Positions 1 to 8,700 of a stretch of DNA of 64,000 bases are shown piece after piece. Under the pieces are notes generated by a model, which saw only the letters and a list, made by a program, of their open reading frames with translations, was not told the DNA's origin and did no database searches. A program made the position numbers and the translations under genes. The DNA is from Bradyrhizobium mercantei. GTDB lineage: Bacteria > Pseudomonadota > Alphaproteobacteria > Rhizobiales > Xanthobacteraceae. The stretch spans positions 844,782 to 908,781 of the forward strand of contig NZ_MKFI01000001.1 of assembly GCF_001982635.1 (NCBI RefSeq), in the 5' to 3' direction. Position 1 is the first letter of the stretch; every line of letters starts with the position of its first letter.

Positions 1-127
1 CGGCCTTGGTCGCCGGAGCAGTCGTGGTCGCCGGGGCGGGCGTGGTGGCCTTGCCGGTCTCGGCGGCGAGCGCGGGCGCTGCAATCACGGACACGGCGAG
101 CAGCGCGGCGGAAATCGTCTTCAGCAT
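1..127 (-). CDS. small secreted protein, N-terminal part only
   Basis: Only the first 42 codons lie in the window; the gene runs off the left edge. The ATG at 127 is preceded by a strong GAGGAGG ribosome-binding site. The product begins MLKTISAALLAVSVIAAPALA, a clear Sec signal peptide with cleavage expected near residue 21-22, followed by a low-complexity Thr/Ala/Pro/Lys stretch. Short exported proteins of this type are common in Bradyrhizobium and have no assigned function. Export is well supported; function is unknown. Confidence 0.7.
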   Translation of the reverse strand, partial: MLKTISAALLAVSVIAAPALAAETGKATTPAPATTTAPATKA

Positions 128-255
128 GGTGGTCCTCCTCTTCGGGATCGAGAGGTGTCCGGCCGGATGGTCGGCCTCACCGATCAATGCACGTGACCTT
201 AGGGGTCGCGCACTGAACCCGTTCTGAAGGGCATGGACGGACTTCATTCATGTGA

Positions 256-271
256 ATGACATCTCTGTCAT
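256..271. promoter_or_regulatory. perfect inverted repeat ATGACA-TCTC-TGTCAT
   Basis: The 16-bp palindrome ATGACATCTCTGTCAT lies in the 283-bp gap between the divergent genes at 127 and 411. It could be an operator for one or both. No promoter elements could be assigned with confidence around it, and a 6-bp arm can arise by chance. Confidence 0.3.
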
Positions 272-410
272 GTTCTCCCCCGCCACCGAGCAGCAGGATC
301 ACGCAATCGTGGGATCGGCCGGGAATGTTCTGCACCCCTGGGTGTTCAAGTCATCAGGCTTCGGTGTAGGATTACCGAGCACGATCAGGAACGATCAGGA
401 GCAACCAGGA

Positions 411-956
411 ATGAGCAAGACGACGAAGTTTTTGGGCCTCGCAGTGCTCTCGATGACGCTCGCCGCCGGGCCGGTCATCTCGGCCTACGCTGCGGGCAGC
501 GACAATCCGTCGCCGCCGGCGTCCGACAGCGGCAGCAAGGGCAAGAAGGCCAAGAAGGACAAGAGCTCCGCGATCGACGATCAGAAGTTCCTGGCTGGGT
601 ATCGCGCCGCCTACACGACGATCTACGACAAGCACGACTACACCGCGGCGATCGAGCAGCTGAAGGCGCTCGGCCAGGACGACCGTGCCGACGTCGCCAA
701 TCTGATCGGCTACTCCTATCGCAAGCTCGGCGACTACAAGGTCTCGCAGATCTGGTACGAGCGCGCCCTCAAGGCCGACCCGGCCCATGTGCGCACCTGG
801 CAGTATTACGGCCTCTGGCAGGTCGAACAGGGCAACCGCGATCAGGCGCAGTACCACCTGAACCGCATCGCCCAGCTCGCCGGCACCAACAGCGACGAAT
901 ATCGCTCGCTCGCCGCGGCGCTGGAGAAGCCCCCGGGCACCGGCCTCGTCTACTGA
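411..956 (+). CDS. exported TPR-repeat protein (copy 1)
   Basis: The product is 181 aa. The reading frame is open further upstream, but the ATG at 411 has an AGGAG-type site before it and starts a signal peptide (residues 1-27, ending in an A-Y-A type site). A Lys-rich linker (GKKAKKDKSS) follows, then about 120 residues of TPR helices with motifs such as NLIGYSYRKLGDYKVSQ and WYERALKADP, which fit a TPR consensus. The C-terminal two-thirds is nearly identical in pattern to the gene at 44189-44800, so the two are paralogues. The likely role is a periplasmic protein-interaction scaffold; the partner is unknown. A strong terminator follows directly. Confidence 0.85.
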   Translation: MSKTTKFLGLAVLSMTLAAGPVISAYAAGSDNPSPPASDSGSKGKKAKKDKSSAIDDQKFLAGYRAAYTTIYDKHDYTAAIEQLKALGQDDRADVANLIGYSYRKLGDYKVSQIWYERALKADPAHVRTWQYYGLWQVEQGNRDQAQYHLNRIAQLAGTNSDEYRSLAAALEKPPGTGLVY

Positions 957-977
957 GCCACCAATCGTCCAAGCAGA

Positions 978-1016
978 AAGCCGGCGTGGTCGTGACGACC
1001 GCGCCGGCTTTTTCTT
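978..1016 (+). terminator. Rho-independent terminator of the TPR gene
   Basis: AAGCCGGC at 978-985 pairs with GCCGGCTT at 1003-1010, with an inner GGTCGT/ACGACC stem, and is followed by TTTTTCTTT. It sits 22 bp after the TPR stop codon. On the other strand the T tract is poor, so it acts mainly on the plus strand and insulates the gene from the convergent MFS gene. Confidence 0.9.
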
Positions 1017-2209
1017 TACGACGTCGCGGTGATCCCGACCTCGCGCCGTCGGCGGCCGAGAATAGCGAGCATCACCAGCGCGCCGACCGAGCAGGCAAAG
1101 GCGAGCTCCAGCACCGCGTTGCTGCCGACCCGGGTCAGCAGCGAAGCCAGCACCGGCGGCGATGCCGCCGAGATCAGGTTCATCGGCAGCGCGATATGCG
1201 AGCTTGCCTTGGCGAACGCGCCCTTGTCGTAGAACACCAGCGGGATCGTCGCGCGCGCCACCGCAAGCGCGCCGCTGCCAAGGCCGTAGATCAGGATGAA
1301 GGCTGCGATCGCCCAATGGCTGCCGTGGCCGGCGATCAGGATCAGCATCGCAACCGGCAGCAGCGTGCCGGCGACGAGCCCTGTCGTGATGCCGTCCCAG
1401 CGTCCACCGCCGAGGAAGTCGATCGCGCGCGCCGACACCTGCACGACGCCGAGCATGGAACCGAATGCGACCGCCTCGGCCGCCGACAGCCCCTGCGCCT
1501 TCAACAGCTCGACCAGCACCGCGCTGAAGCCGAAACTGACAAAGGCGTTGAGCCCGATCGCCGCGACCACCAGAATGAACGTTCCCTTGCCCGCCGCGGG
1601 TAGCGCGGCCGAGCTGTCCGACGCGGATGTGGCTTCGGCCTTGCCGGCTGCCCGGCGCGGCAGCCCGAACGCATAGAGCGGCAGGCAGACGAGCAGCATC
1701 GCCGCGGCATAGACCAGGCAGGTCCCGCGCCAGCCCAAAACCTCGGCGAGGAACGCTGTGGTGGGCCAGAAGACGCTGCTGGAAAGTCCGGTGACCAGCA
1801 TCAGCGCGCCGATCGCGCCCTTCGCGTTCCGCCCGGCCACCTCGTTCAGCATGATGTAGGCGGCGGTGCTGAGCGCCGCGCTGCCGCCGGCACCGAGGAT
1901 CGTCCAGGCCATGAAGTACAGCACCGCCCCATGGGCGCAGGCCAGCACCACAAAGCCGAGCGCGGCGACCAGACTGCCGATCATCATGACGCGCCGCGCG
2001 CCGGCCCGCCGGAACGGCTCCGCCAGCAGCGGCCCGCACAGGCCCATCGTCACGTACAGGGTCGAAGTCCCCGCAAACACCATGGGAAGGGCGATGTGGA
2101 GGTCGGCCGCAATCCGGTTGCCGACGATGGCCGGCAGGCCGAGCGTCCCCCACCCGAACACTTGCGCGATCGCTAGCACGAGCAGGACGCCCGCGATCTG
2201 CCTGTCCAT
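1016..2209 (-). CDS. MFS transporter
   Basis: The product is a 397-aa membrane protein with about twelve hydrophobic segments and the loop pattern of the major facilitator superfamily: a first helix containing VLAIAQVFGWGTLG, Arg-rich loops such as RRAGARR after helix 2, and a long central loop between helices 6 and 7 near residue 200. The ATG at 2209 is preferred because the longer form would need a TTG start and adds a charged, non-membrane extension. Substrate cannot be deduced. It stands alone, convergent with the TPR gene. This family often handles drugs, sugars or organic acids. Confidence 0.8.
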   Translation of the reverse strand: MDRQIAGVLLVLAIAQVFGWGTLGLPAIVGNRIAADLHIALPMVFAGTSTLYVTMGLCGPLLAEPFRRAGARRVMMIGSLVAALGFVVLACAHGAVLYFMAWTILGAGGSAALSTAAYIMLNEVAGRNAKGAIGALMLVTGLSSSVFWPTTAFLAEVLGWRGTCLVYAAAMLLVCLPLYAFGLPRRAAGKAEATSASDSSAALPAAGKGTFILVVAAIGLNAFVSFGFSAVLVELLKAQGLSAAEAVAFGSMLGVVQVSARAIDFLGGGRWDGITTGLVAGTLLPVAMLILIAGHGSHWAIAAFILIYGLGSGALAVARATIPLVFYDKGAFAKASSHIALPMNLISAASPPVLASLLTRVGSNAVLELAFACSVGALVMLAILGRRRREVGITATS

Positions 2210-2357
2210 TCCAAGGAACCGTACCCGGTCCGCCACTGCCACCACCGCCCACCGCGTTTCGACCAAACGCTTTGGCTAACCGAGATGGAATGACGATATC
2301 ATGACTGGCGCCGTCCGGACCGGTTCGGACCAGGCGACGTCCCCAGGATTACGGTCG

Positions 2358-2639
2358 TTACGGGTAGTGCTCGAGACGCCGGTCGGGCTTTTGCGGGCGG
2401 CTGGCGCCGACCGTGTTGCCGGGAGCGCCGGCATCCGGCTTCGCCGGGCGGGCGGCCTTCTCGATCGGCGGGCCGCTGTCGCCGGTCTTCTTGCTGTTGT
2501 TCAGCGCTTGGCCGGTGGTGGTCACGTTGGCCGCGGTCTGCCCGGTGCCCGCCGAGCCGGCCGGCGGACCGGAGCTCTGCGCCAACACGGTTCCCGACAG
2601 CACCAAGGCCGCTACCAGTATTGCCGCGTTGACTGTCAT
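2358..2639 (-). CDS. small exported Pro/Ala-rich protein
   Basis: The product is 93 aa. It begins MTVNAAILVAALVLSGTVLA, a signal peptide, then continues as a polar low-complexity chain rich in Gly, Pro, Ala and Lys ending in KPDRRLEHYP. AGAAGG lies about eight bases before the ATG. No domain is recognised. It lies just downstream of the copper cluster on the same strand, but a gap of more than 100 bp separates them, so it is probably transcribed separately. Confidence 0.6.
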   Translation of the reverse strand: MTVNAAILVAALVLSGTVLAQSSGPPAGSAGTGQTAANVTTTGQALNNSKKTGDSGPPIEKAARPAKPDAGAPGNTVGASRPQKPDRRLEHYP

Positions 2640-2762
2640 GGAGGGGGCCTTCTGCGCTCAAATGATGCACAGCAACGCGCCAGTGCCGATAGCGTTCCTC
2701 CGCCGCGGCGTGACCGTCGCAGCAGAGTTAATGCCGGCTGATCCCACCCGGCGGAGCCCCGC

Positions 2763-3098
2763 TCACCTCGCCTTCCGGATGCCGGTGACGGTGTAGCCGC
2801 CGTCGCCCTCCTGGGCTTCGAACTTGACCTTGTCGCCGACCTTGACCTGCCCGAGCAGCGCGGGATCCTTGATCCGGTAGACCATCGTCATCGGCGCATC
2901 CATGCCGAGGCTCCTGGCCGGGCCGTGCTTGAGCGTGATCTTGCCCGCGCCCTCGTCGATCTTCTTGACCTCGCCGTCGATGGTCTCGCCCTGCGCCAGT
3001 GCCCCGCCAAGTGTCAGCGCCAACGCGAAGCTGGCAGCGCCGGCAATCCGGATCGTCCTGTTCATGGTTGTTGGTCTTTCGCTTGTTGCGGGCTTCAT
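2763..3098 (-). CDS. CusF-like periplasmic copper-binding protein
   Basis: The product is a small exported protein of the CusF/CopK OB-fold family. Family members carry Cu(I) or Ag(I) in the periplasm and hand it to the CusB/CusA pump. The signature MDAPMTMVYRI (Met59 and Met61, counting from the internal Met at 3065) matches the methionine ligands of CusF, and His47 fits the histidine ligand. The Trp that caps copper in E. coli CusF is not present at the equivalent position. The start at 3098 gives an ATGA overlap with the cupredoxin stop. The ATG at 3065 would give a neater signal peptide (100 aa product) and is the alternative. It is the last gene of the copper operon. Confidence 0.85.
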   Translation of the reverse strand: MKPATSERPTTMNRTIRIAGAASFALALTLGGALAQGETIDGEVKKIDEGAGKITLKHGPARSLGMDAPMTMVYRIKDPALLGQVKVGDKVKFEAQEGDGGYTVTGIRKAR

Positions 3099-3556
3099 TT
3101 CACGATGACGCGGCCGGTCATCCCGTAGTCGCGGTGATCGGGGATCAGGCAGGAATATTCGAAGGTTCCGGGCTTGGTGAACTTCCAGACGATCTCCGCG
3201 CTCTTCTTCGGCGCCACGCGAACGCCGTTCGGATCGGCATGCTCCATATGCGGATGCTTCTTCATCACCTCGGCATGTCTGAGATTCTCCTCGGTGGTGG
3301 CGAGCAGGAATTCGTGATCCTCGGTGCCGGCATTCCTGATCACGAAGCGGATCTGCTCGCCGCGCTTGACCTCGATGCGGAACGGGGTGAACTCCATCTC
3401 CTTCATCTCGACCTCGACCGTGCGCGACGGCTTGCCGGGATCGCCGGGCTCGCCGGCCGAATAGGATTCGTGGCCGTGCTTGTCGTGACCGCGTGACGGC
3501 ACAGCGGTGACCGACAGCGCGATCAGGGCGATGACAGGCTTTGTGAAGTGACTCAT
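3095..3556 (-). CDS. cupredoxin-domain periplasmic protein
   Basis: The product is 153 aa: a signal peptide, a His-rich linker (GHDKHGHE, residues 23-30), then a plastocyanin/azurin-like fold. All four type-1 copper ligands are visible: His81 (EDHEF), Cys136, His141 and Met146 in SCLIPDHRDYGM. The ATG at 3556 is chosen because GGAG lies six bases upstream; another in-frame ATG is at 3568. It sits between the CusA pump and the CusF-like gene. A role in copper binding or electron transfer in the periplasm is a family-based inference. Confidence 0.85.
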   Translation of the reverse strand: MSHFTKPVIALIALSVTAVPSRGHDKHGHESYSAGEPGDPGKPSRTVEVEMKEMEFTPFRIEVKRGEQIRFVIRNAGTEDHEFLLATTEENLRHAEVMKKHPHMEHADPNGVRVAPKKSAEIVWKFTKPGTFEYSCLIPDHRDYGMTGRVIVK

Positions 3557-3590
3557 TGGATTCTCCATTTCAAGAAACGCGCTGTCCCGG

Positions 3591-6500
3591 TCACAGCGAT
3601 GCCTGCTGGCCGGCGGCGGCCGCAGCGACCTTCCGTTCCGGCACGCTCGCGCTGACCTCGATGCCCTTCACGATGGCGAAGATCGCGGGGATCACGATCA
3701 GCGTCAGCAAGGTCGAGGAGATCATGCCGCCGATCATCGGCACGGCGATGCGCTGCATGATCTCGGAGCCGGTGCCGGTGCTCCACATGATCGGCAGCAG
3801 CCCGGCCATGATCGCGACCACAGTCATCATCTTCGGCCGCACGCGTTCGACCGCACCCTCGATGATCGCGCGGTGCAGGTCGCCGCGCCCGACCGTCCGC
3901 GCTTCGGCGGCACAACGGGCCCTCGCCTCGTCCAGCGCATGGTTGAGGTAGATCAGCATCACCACACCGGTCTCGGCGGCGACGCCGGCGAGCGCGATGA
4001 AGCCGACCGCGACCGCAACCGACAGGTTGAAGCCGAGCGCCCACATCAGCCAGAGCCCGCCGACCAGCGCGAACGGCAGCGACAGCATCACGATCATAGT
4101 CTCCGCCACCGAGCGGAAATTGAGATAGAGCAGCAGGAAGATGATCGAGAGCGTCACCGGCACCACGATCTTGAGCCGCGCGGCGGCGCGTTCGAGATAT
4201 TCGTATTGCCCGCTCCACACCAGATAAGTGCCGGGCGGAAACGCCACGCTCGCCTGCACCGCGCGCTGCGCGTCGGCGACATAGCCGCCGAGATCGCGAT
4301 CGCGGATGTCGACATAGATGTAGGTCGCGAGCTGCCCGTTCTCGGTCCGGATCGAGCTCGGCCCGCGCGCCGGCTTGACGTCGGCGACTTCGCCGAGCGG
4401 CACCGCGCCGCCGGCCGGCATCGGCACCAGGATGTCGCTGGCGATTGCGCTGGGATTGTCGCGCAGGTCGCGCGGATAGCGCATGTTGACGGTGAAGCGC
4501 TGCCGCCCCTCCACCGTCGTGGTCACGCTCTGGCCGCCGAGCGCGGCGGCGATCGTATCCTGCACGTCCTGCACCGCGATGCCGTAGCGCGCCAACGCCT
4601 CGCGGTTCGGCGTGATCTCGAGATAGTAGCCGCCGAGGCTGCGTTCGGAATAGGCCGACGAGGTCCCCTGCACGGTCTTGAGCACCTGCTCGACCTGGCG
4701 CGCGAGCTTGTCGATCACGGCAAGATCGGGACCGATCACCTTGACGCCGACCGGCGTGCGGATGCCGGTCGAGAGCATGTCGATGCGCGCCTTGATCGGC
4801 ATGGTCCAGGCGTTGGAGACGCCGGGGAATTGCAGCGCCTTGTCCATCTCGGCGATCAGGCTGTCGAGGCTGACGCCCTGGCGCCATTCCTGCTTCGGCT
4901 TGAGGTTGACGATGGTCTCGAACATTTCCGACGGCGCCGGATCGGTTGCGGTCGCGGCGCGGCCGGCCTTGCCGTAGACCGAGGCCACCTCCGGAAAGCT
5001 CTTGATGATCCGGTTCTGGGTCTGCATCAGCTCGGACGCCTTGGTCACCGAGATGCCCGGCAGCGTGGTCGGCATAAAGAGCAGCGTACCCTCGTTGAGG
5101 TCGGGCATGAACTCGGTGCCGAGCTGCCGCGCCGGCCAGACCGTGACGGCGAGCACGCCGAGCGCCAGCAGGATCACCAGCGTCTTGGCCCGCAACACGC
5201 CGTTGATGACCGGACGGTAGATCCAGATCAGGAAACGGTTGATCGGGTTCCTGTGCTCGGGAATGATCCTGCCGCGAACGAAGATCACCATCAGCGCCGG
5301 CACCAGCGTCACCGACAGCAGCGCCGCTGCCGCCATCGCAAACGTCTTGGTGAAGGCGAGCGGCGAGAACAGCCGGCCCTCCTGCGATTCCAGCGTGAAG
5401 ATCGGCATGAACGACACGGTGATGATGAGCAGACTGAAGAACAGCGCCGGCCCGACCTCCGATGCTGCCTCGATCAGGATCGCGACCCGCGACCGGCCGG
5501 GCTCGGCACGCTCCAGGTGCTTGTGCGCATTCTCGATCATCACGATCGCCGCATCGATCATGGCGCCGATCGCGATCGCGATGCCGCCGAGGCTCATGAT
5601 GTTGGAGCCGATCCCGAGCAGTTTCATCGCGCCGAACGCCATCAGCACGCCGACCGGCAGCATCAGGATCGCGACCAGCGCGCTGCGCACATGCAGCAGG
5701 AACACGATGCAGACCAGCGCGACCACCACGCTCTCCTCGAACAGCGTGCGCTTCAGCGTGTCGATCGCAGCATAGATCAGATTGGAGCGGTCATAGACCG
5801 GCACGATCTCGACCGATTTCGGCAGGCTGGTCGCGATCTCCCTGAACCGCCTCTTGACGTTCTCGATAACGTCGAGCGCGTTCATGCCGAAGCGTTGCAG
5901 CACGATGCCGCTCGCCACCTCGCCCTCGCCGTTGAGCTCGGCGATGCCGCGCCGCTCGTCGGGGCCGAACTCGACGCGGGCGACGTCGCGCAACAGCACC
6001 GGCGTGCCGTTGTCGGTCTTCAGCACGACATTGCCGAGGTCGTTGATGTCCTTCAGGTAGCCCTTGCCGCGGATGACATATTCGAACTCGGAGAGCTCGA
6101 CGGTGCGGCCGCCGACATCGGCGTTGCTGGCGCGGATCGCGTCGCGCATCCGCTGCATGGTGATGCCGCGGTCGCGCATCCGCTGCGGATCGAGGATCAC
6201 GTTGTACTGCTTGACGAAGCCGCCGACGCTGGCCACCTCGGCCACGCCTTCGGCCTTGGCCAGCGCGAATTTCAGGTTCCAGTCCTGGATCGTTCTGGTG
6301 TCGGCGAGATTGAGCTGCTTCGACATCACGGCATATTGGTAGACCCAGCCGACCCCGGTTGCGTCGGGACCGATGGTCGGCGACACGCCGGCCGGCAGCC
6401 GCGACGCCGCGCTGTTGAGGAATTCTAGCACGCGCGAGCGCGCCCAGTAGATGTCGGTGCCGTCCTCGAAGATGACATAGACAAAGGAGACGCCGAAGAA

Positions 6501-6758
6501 CGAGAAGCCGCGCACGACCTTCGATTTCGGCACCGTCAGCATCGCCGTGGTCAGGGGATAGGTGACCTGGTCCTCGATCACCTGCGGCGCCTGCCCGGGA
6601 TATTCGGTGTAGACGATGACCTGGGTGTCCGAGAGATCGGGGATCGCATCGAGCGGCAGATGCAGCAGCGCGTAGAGGCCCGCGGCCGCGGCGAAGCCGG
6701 TGCCGAACAGCACCAGCAGCAGATTGCGCGCCGACCAGGCGATGATTCGGGCGATCAT
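3591..6758 (-). CDS. cusA: CusA-type heavy-metal RND efflux pump
   Basis: The product is 1055 aa, the normal size for heavy-metal (HME) RND transporters that export Cu(I)/Ag(I) or Zn/Co/Cd across the inner membrane using the proton gradient. The N-terminus (MIARIIAWSARNLLLVLFG) and first periplasmic loop (LPLDAIPDLSDTQVIV) are characteristic. The transmembrane proton-relay motif GAMIDAAIVMIENAHK lies near residue 396 and AGVAAETGVVMLI near 927. The segment near 596-615 (KAGRAATATDPAPSEMFET) is typical of the Cus/Sil monovalent-metal type rather than Czc. Its ATG overlaps the CusB stop by four bases. No CusC-like outer-membrane channel is encoded nearby. Confidence 0.95.
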   Translation of the reverse strand: MIARIIAWSARNLLLVLFGTGFAAAAGLYALLHLPLDAIPDLSDTQVIVYTEYPGQAPQVIEDQVTYPLTTAMLTVPKSKVVRGFSFFGVSFVYVIFEDGTDIYWARSRVLEFLNSAASRLPAGVSPTIGPDATGVGWVYQYAVMSKQLNLADTRTIQDWNLKFALAKAEGVAEVASVGGFVKQYNVILDPQRMRDRGITMQRMRDAIRASNADVGGRTVELSEFEYVIRGKGYLKDINDLGNVVLKTDNGTPVLLRDVARVEFGPDERRGIAELNGEGEVASGIVLQRFGMNALDVIENVKRRFREIATSLPKSVEIVPVYDRSNLIYAAIDTLKRTLFEESVVVALVCIVFLLHVRSALVAILMLPVGVLMAFGAMKLLGIGSNIMSLGGIAIAIGAMIDAAIVMIENAHKHLERAEPGRSRVAILIEAASEVGPALFFSLLIITVSFMPIFTLESQEGRLFSPLAFTKTFAMAAAALLSVTLVPALMVIFVRGRIIPEHRNPINRFLIWIYRPVINGVLRAKTLVILLALGVLAVTVWPARQLGTEFMPDLNEGTLLFMPTTLPGISVTKASELMQTQNRIIKSFPEVASVYGKAGRAATATDPAPSEMFETIVNLKPKQEWRQGVSLDSLIAEMDKALQFPGVSNAWTMPIKARIDMLSTGIRTPVGVKVIGPDLAVIDKLARQVEQVLKTVQGTSSAYSERSLGGYYLEITPNREALARYGIAVQDVQDTIAAALGGQSVTTTVEGRQRFTVNMRYPRDLRDNPSAIASDILVPMPAGGAVPLGEVADVKPARGPSSIRTENGQLATYIYVDIRDRDLGGYVADAQRAVQASVAFPPGTYLVWSGQYEYLERAAARLKIVVPVTLSIIFLLLYLNFRSVAETMIVMLSLPFALVGGLWLMWALGFNLSVAVAVGFIALAGVAAETGVVMLIYLNHALDEARARCAAEARTVGRGDLHRAIIEGAVERVRPKMMTVVAIMAGLLPIMWSTGTGSEIMQRIAVPMIGGMISSTLLTLIVIPAIFAIVKGIEVSASVPERKVAAAAAGQQASL

Positions 6759-8200
6759 GGCTTGCCTCCATCCATCATCCCGCCCTCACCTGCTGCCTGC
6801 TTCGTGCCGGCCTCGGCAAAGCCCTTGATCGCCGCCTTCAGATTGCTTTCGGCATCGATCAGGAAAGTGGCCGAAATCACCACGGCATCGCCCTCGGCGA
6901 TCCCGTCGCGGATCTCGACATAGCCGTCGCCGCGCCGCCCGAGCTTGACCTCGCGCGGCTCGAACCGTCCGTTGCCGCGGTCGAGCAGCACGGTCTGGCG
7001 GCTGCCGGTATCGAGGATGGAATTGTCGGCGACCGTCAGCACCGGCGCTGCACTGCCGGTGTCGATCTCGGCATCGACATACATGTCCGGCAGCAGCGCA
7101 AGATCCACGTTCTCAAGTTCGATCCGCACCCGCGCCGTGCGCGTCTCCTTGTTGACCTGCGGATAGATCACGCTGATTTGGCCAGCGAATGTGCGGCCGG
7201 GATAGCTGCGCGCCCGCACCGTGACCTTCTGGCCGACCACGATGTTGCCGAGGTCGCGTTCGGCGACATCGACCAGCGCCCAAACGACAGAGACGTCGGC
7301 GATCCGGAACAGCACGTCACCCGGTTGGGCGCGCATGCCCTCGATGGCGGCACGCTGCAGCACGATGCCGTCGCGCGGCGACGACCACGGTATGGCGATC
7401 GGGACCGTCTGGCTCTTCTCCATCTCGGTGATGACGGGCTCGGGCACATCGAGATTGGTCAGCCGCTGCTTGGATCCTCGTCCGTAGGGCGCGATATTCG
7501 CGGTCGCTTTCGACGTGATGGTCGCGACATATTCGGCCGCGGCGGAAGATATCGCCGGACTGTAGATTTCCATCAGCGGCTGTCCTTTTGTCACACGGCT
7601 GCCTGTGGTGACGTCGGCGACTTTCTGCACATAGCTCTCGGCCCGCATCGCGATCACGGAGACGCGGCGTTCGTCGAGCTGGATCGTGCCGGGCGCACGG
7701 ACCAGCGTGCGGATGCGGCGCATCTCGGCCGGCTCCGACTTGACCCCGGTCCGCTGGATCTTGCCGGGCGACAGCGTGATCGAACCATCGTCGCTGTCTT
7801 CGCCGTCATAGACCGCGATGTAATCCATCCCCATGGAATCCTTCTTCGGCACCGGCGAGGTGTCGGGAAGCCCCATCGGGTTGCGATAATATTTGACCTT
7901 GCGCTCGCTGTTCGCGGCCGTGGCCTTCTCTACCGGCCGCTCGGGGCCGCCGGATTGCGCATCGCGCTCCGGAAAAACCGGCAGAAAATCACGCCCGTCG
8001 GGCGTCTGCTTCGGCGTCGCCGAATAGATCGGCTTGCCATCGGGATCGCGGTAATAGATCGGCGCAGCCGTCTCCGCCGCATGCGCGCCAGAGACGATCG
8101 CAGCGGTCGAGGGTGGCGGCGGCAAACCGCGGCCGATCCACGCGGCGCCAGCCGCTGCGGCGATCGCAGCGGCAGCGCCGGCCCAGATGAGGCGGCTCAT
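6755..8200 (-). CDS. cusB: CusB-type periplasmic adaptor
   Basis: The product is a 481-aa membrane-fusion protein that links the RND pump to an outer-membrane channel. An N-terminal hydrophobic anchor (residues 1-25) is followed by two heavy-metal-binding modules. The first (49-76, YYRDPDGKPIY) is degenerate; the second (104-131, YYRNPMG...DSMGMDYIAVY) is canonical. Barrel-sandwich, alpha-hairpin and beta-barrel regions follow, with the typical VTTGSRVTKGQPLMEIYSP lipoyl-like stretch. The start at 8200 is fixed by an ATGA overlap with the upstream stop; the frame stays open upstream but that is a shadow of the neighbouring gene. Confidence 0.93.
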   Translation of the reverse strand: MSRLIWAGAAAAIAAAAGAAWIGRGLPPPPSTAAIVSGAHAAETAAPIYYRDPDGKPIYSATPKQTPDGRDFLPVFPERDAQSGGPERPVEKATAANSERKVKYYRNPMGLPDTSPVPKKDSMGMDYIAVYDGEDSDDGSITLSPGKIQRTGVKSEPAEMRRIRTLVRAPGTIQLDERRVSVIAMRAESYVQKVADVTTGSRVTKGQPLMEIYSPAISSAAAEYVATITSKATANIAPYGRGSKQRLTNLDVPEPVITEMEKSQTVPIAIPWSSPRDGIVLQRAAIEGMRAQPGDVLFRIADVSVVWALVDVAERDLGNIVVGQKVTVRARSYPGRTFAGQISVIYPQVNKETRTARVRIELENVDLALLPDMYVDAEIDTGSAAPVLTVADNSILDTGSRQTVLLDRGNGRFEPREVKLGRRGDGYVEIRDGIAEGDAVVISATFLIDAESNLKAAIKGFAEAGTKQAAGEGGMMDGGKP

Positions 8201-8598
8201 TGCTCGGCCGTGACGACAAGCTTGTTCTCGACCGAACCGGTCTCGCCCTGCACCTTGGCGCCGAGCGACAATTGCCAGCGGCCAGCCATGCCGAAGGTCG
8301 CCTTGAACCGGTAGGTGCCGGGCTCGGCGCCAGGCATCGGCGTCACCTTGGTGGCCATCTCCTGCATGCCGTCCGGCGCCATGTCGAGCCGGGTCGAGAA
8401 GATGATCGCGTCGGAGACGGATTTTCCGGTGCTCTTGTCGACCAGCCGCACCGTGACGATGCGATCGGCGCCGGCCTTGACGGTCGGCTGCACCAGCTGG
8501 AACTCGTAGTTCTTGATCTCGGCATGGGCGGGCGCGTGGGCAAGGGCAACGCCGATCAGCGCGGCCGCAGCGGCGCGCGCGAGGTGGAAAGACTTCAT
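8197..8598 (-). CDS. YtkA/FixH-like exported protein of the copper operon
   Basis: The product is 133 aa: a signal peptide (residues 1-26, MKSFHLARAAAAALIGVALA) followed by a single beta-sandwich domain with the pattern DRIVTVRLVDKSTGKSVSDA and a Met-containing loop (DMAPDGMQEMATKVTPMPG). The fold resembles YtkA-like or FixH domains often found next to metal RND adaptors. AGGAA precedes the ATG at 8598. The stop overlaps the CusB start (ATGA), so translation is coupled. A copper-related periplasmic role is inferred from context only. Confidence 0.75.
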   Translation of the reverse strand: MKSFHLARAAAAALIGVALAHAPAHAEIKNYEFQLVQPTVKAGADRIVTVRLVDKSTGKSVSDAIIFSTRLDMAPDGMQEMATKVTPMPGAEPGTYRFKATFGMAGRWQLSLGAKVQGETGSVENKLVVTAEQ

Positions 8599-8681
8599 GG
8601 GTATGATTCCTCGATACGTCTGATGAACCGCGTGAGCGGCATGCGGCGACACGCGCGCGATCGGGCGCACGCATCAGCGAT

Positions 8682-8700
8682 CAGGCGCTTTGAGCGCCTG
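8682..8700. other. intercistronic hairpin CAGGCGC-TTTGA-GCGCCTG
   Basis: A 7-bp perfect stem with a 5-nt loop abuts the stop codon of the Met-rich gene. No T tract follows on either strand, so it is more likely an mRNA-processing or stability element, or a Rho-linked pause site, than an intrinsic terminator. It separates the Met-rich gene from the YtkA-cusBA unit. Confidence 0.4.

Noticed and set aside
3873..6428. 851-codon open frame on the plus strand
   Set aside because: It is antisense to cusA; its Arg/His/Asp-rich composition is typical of a GC-rich shadow frame, and cusA is certain.
8201..8674. N-terminal extension of CusB up to 8674
   Set aside because: The extension runs out of frame through the YtkA-like gene; the ATG at 8200 has the ATGA overlap and a membrane anchor.
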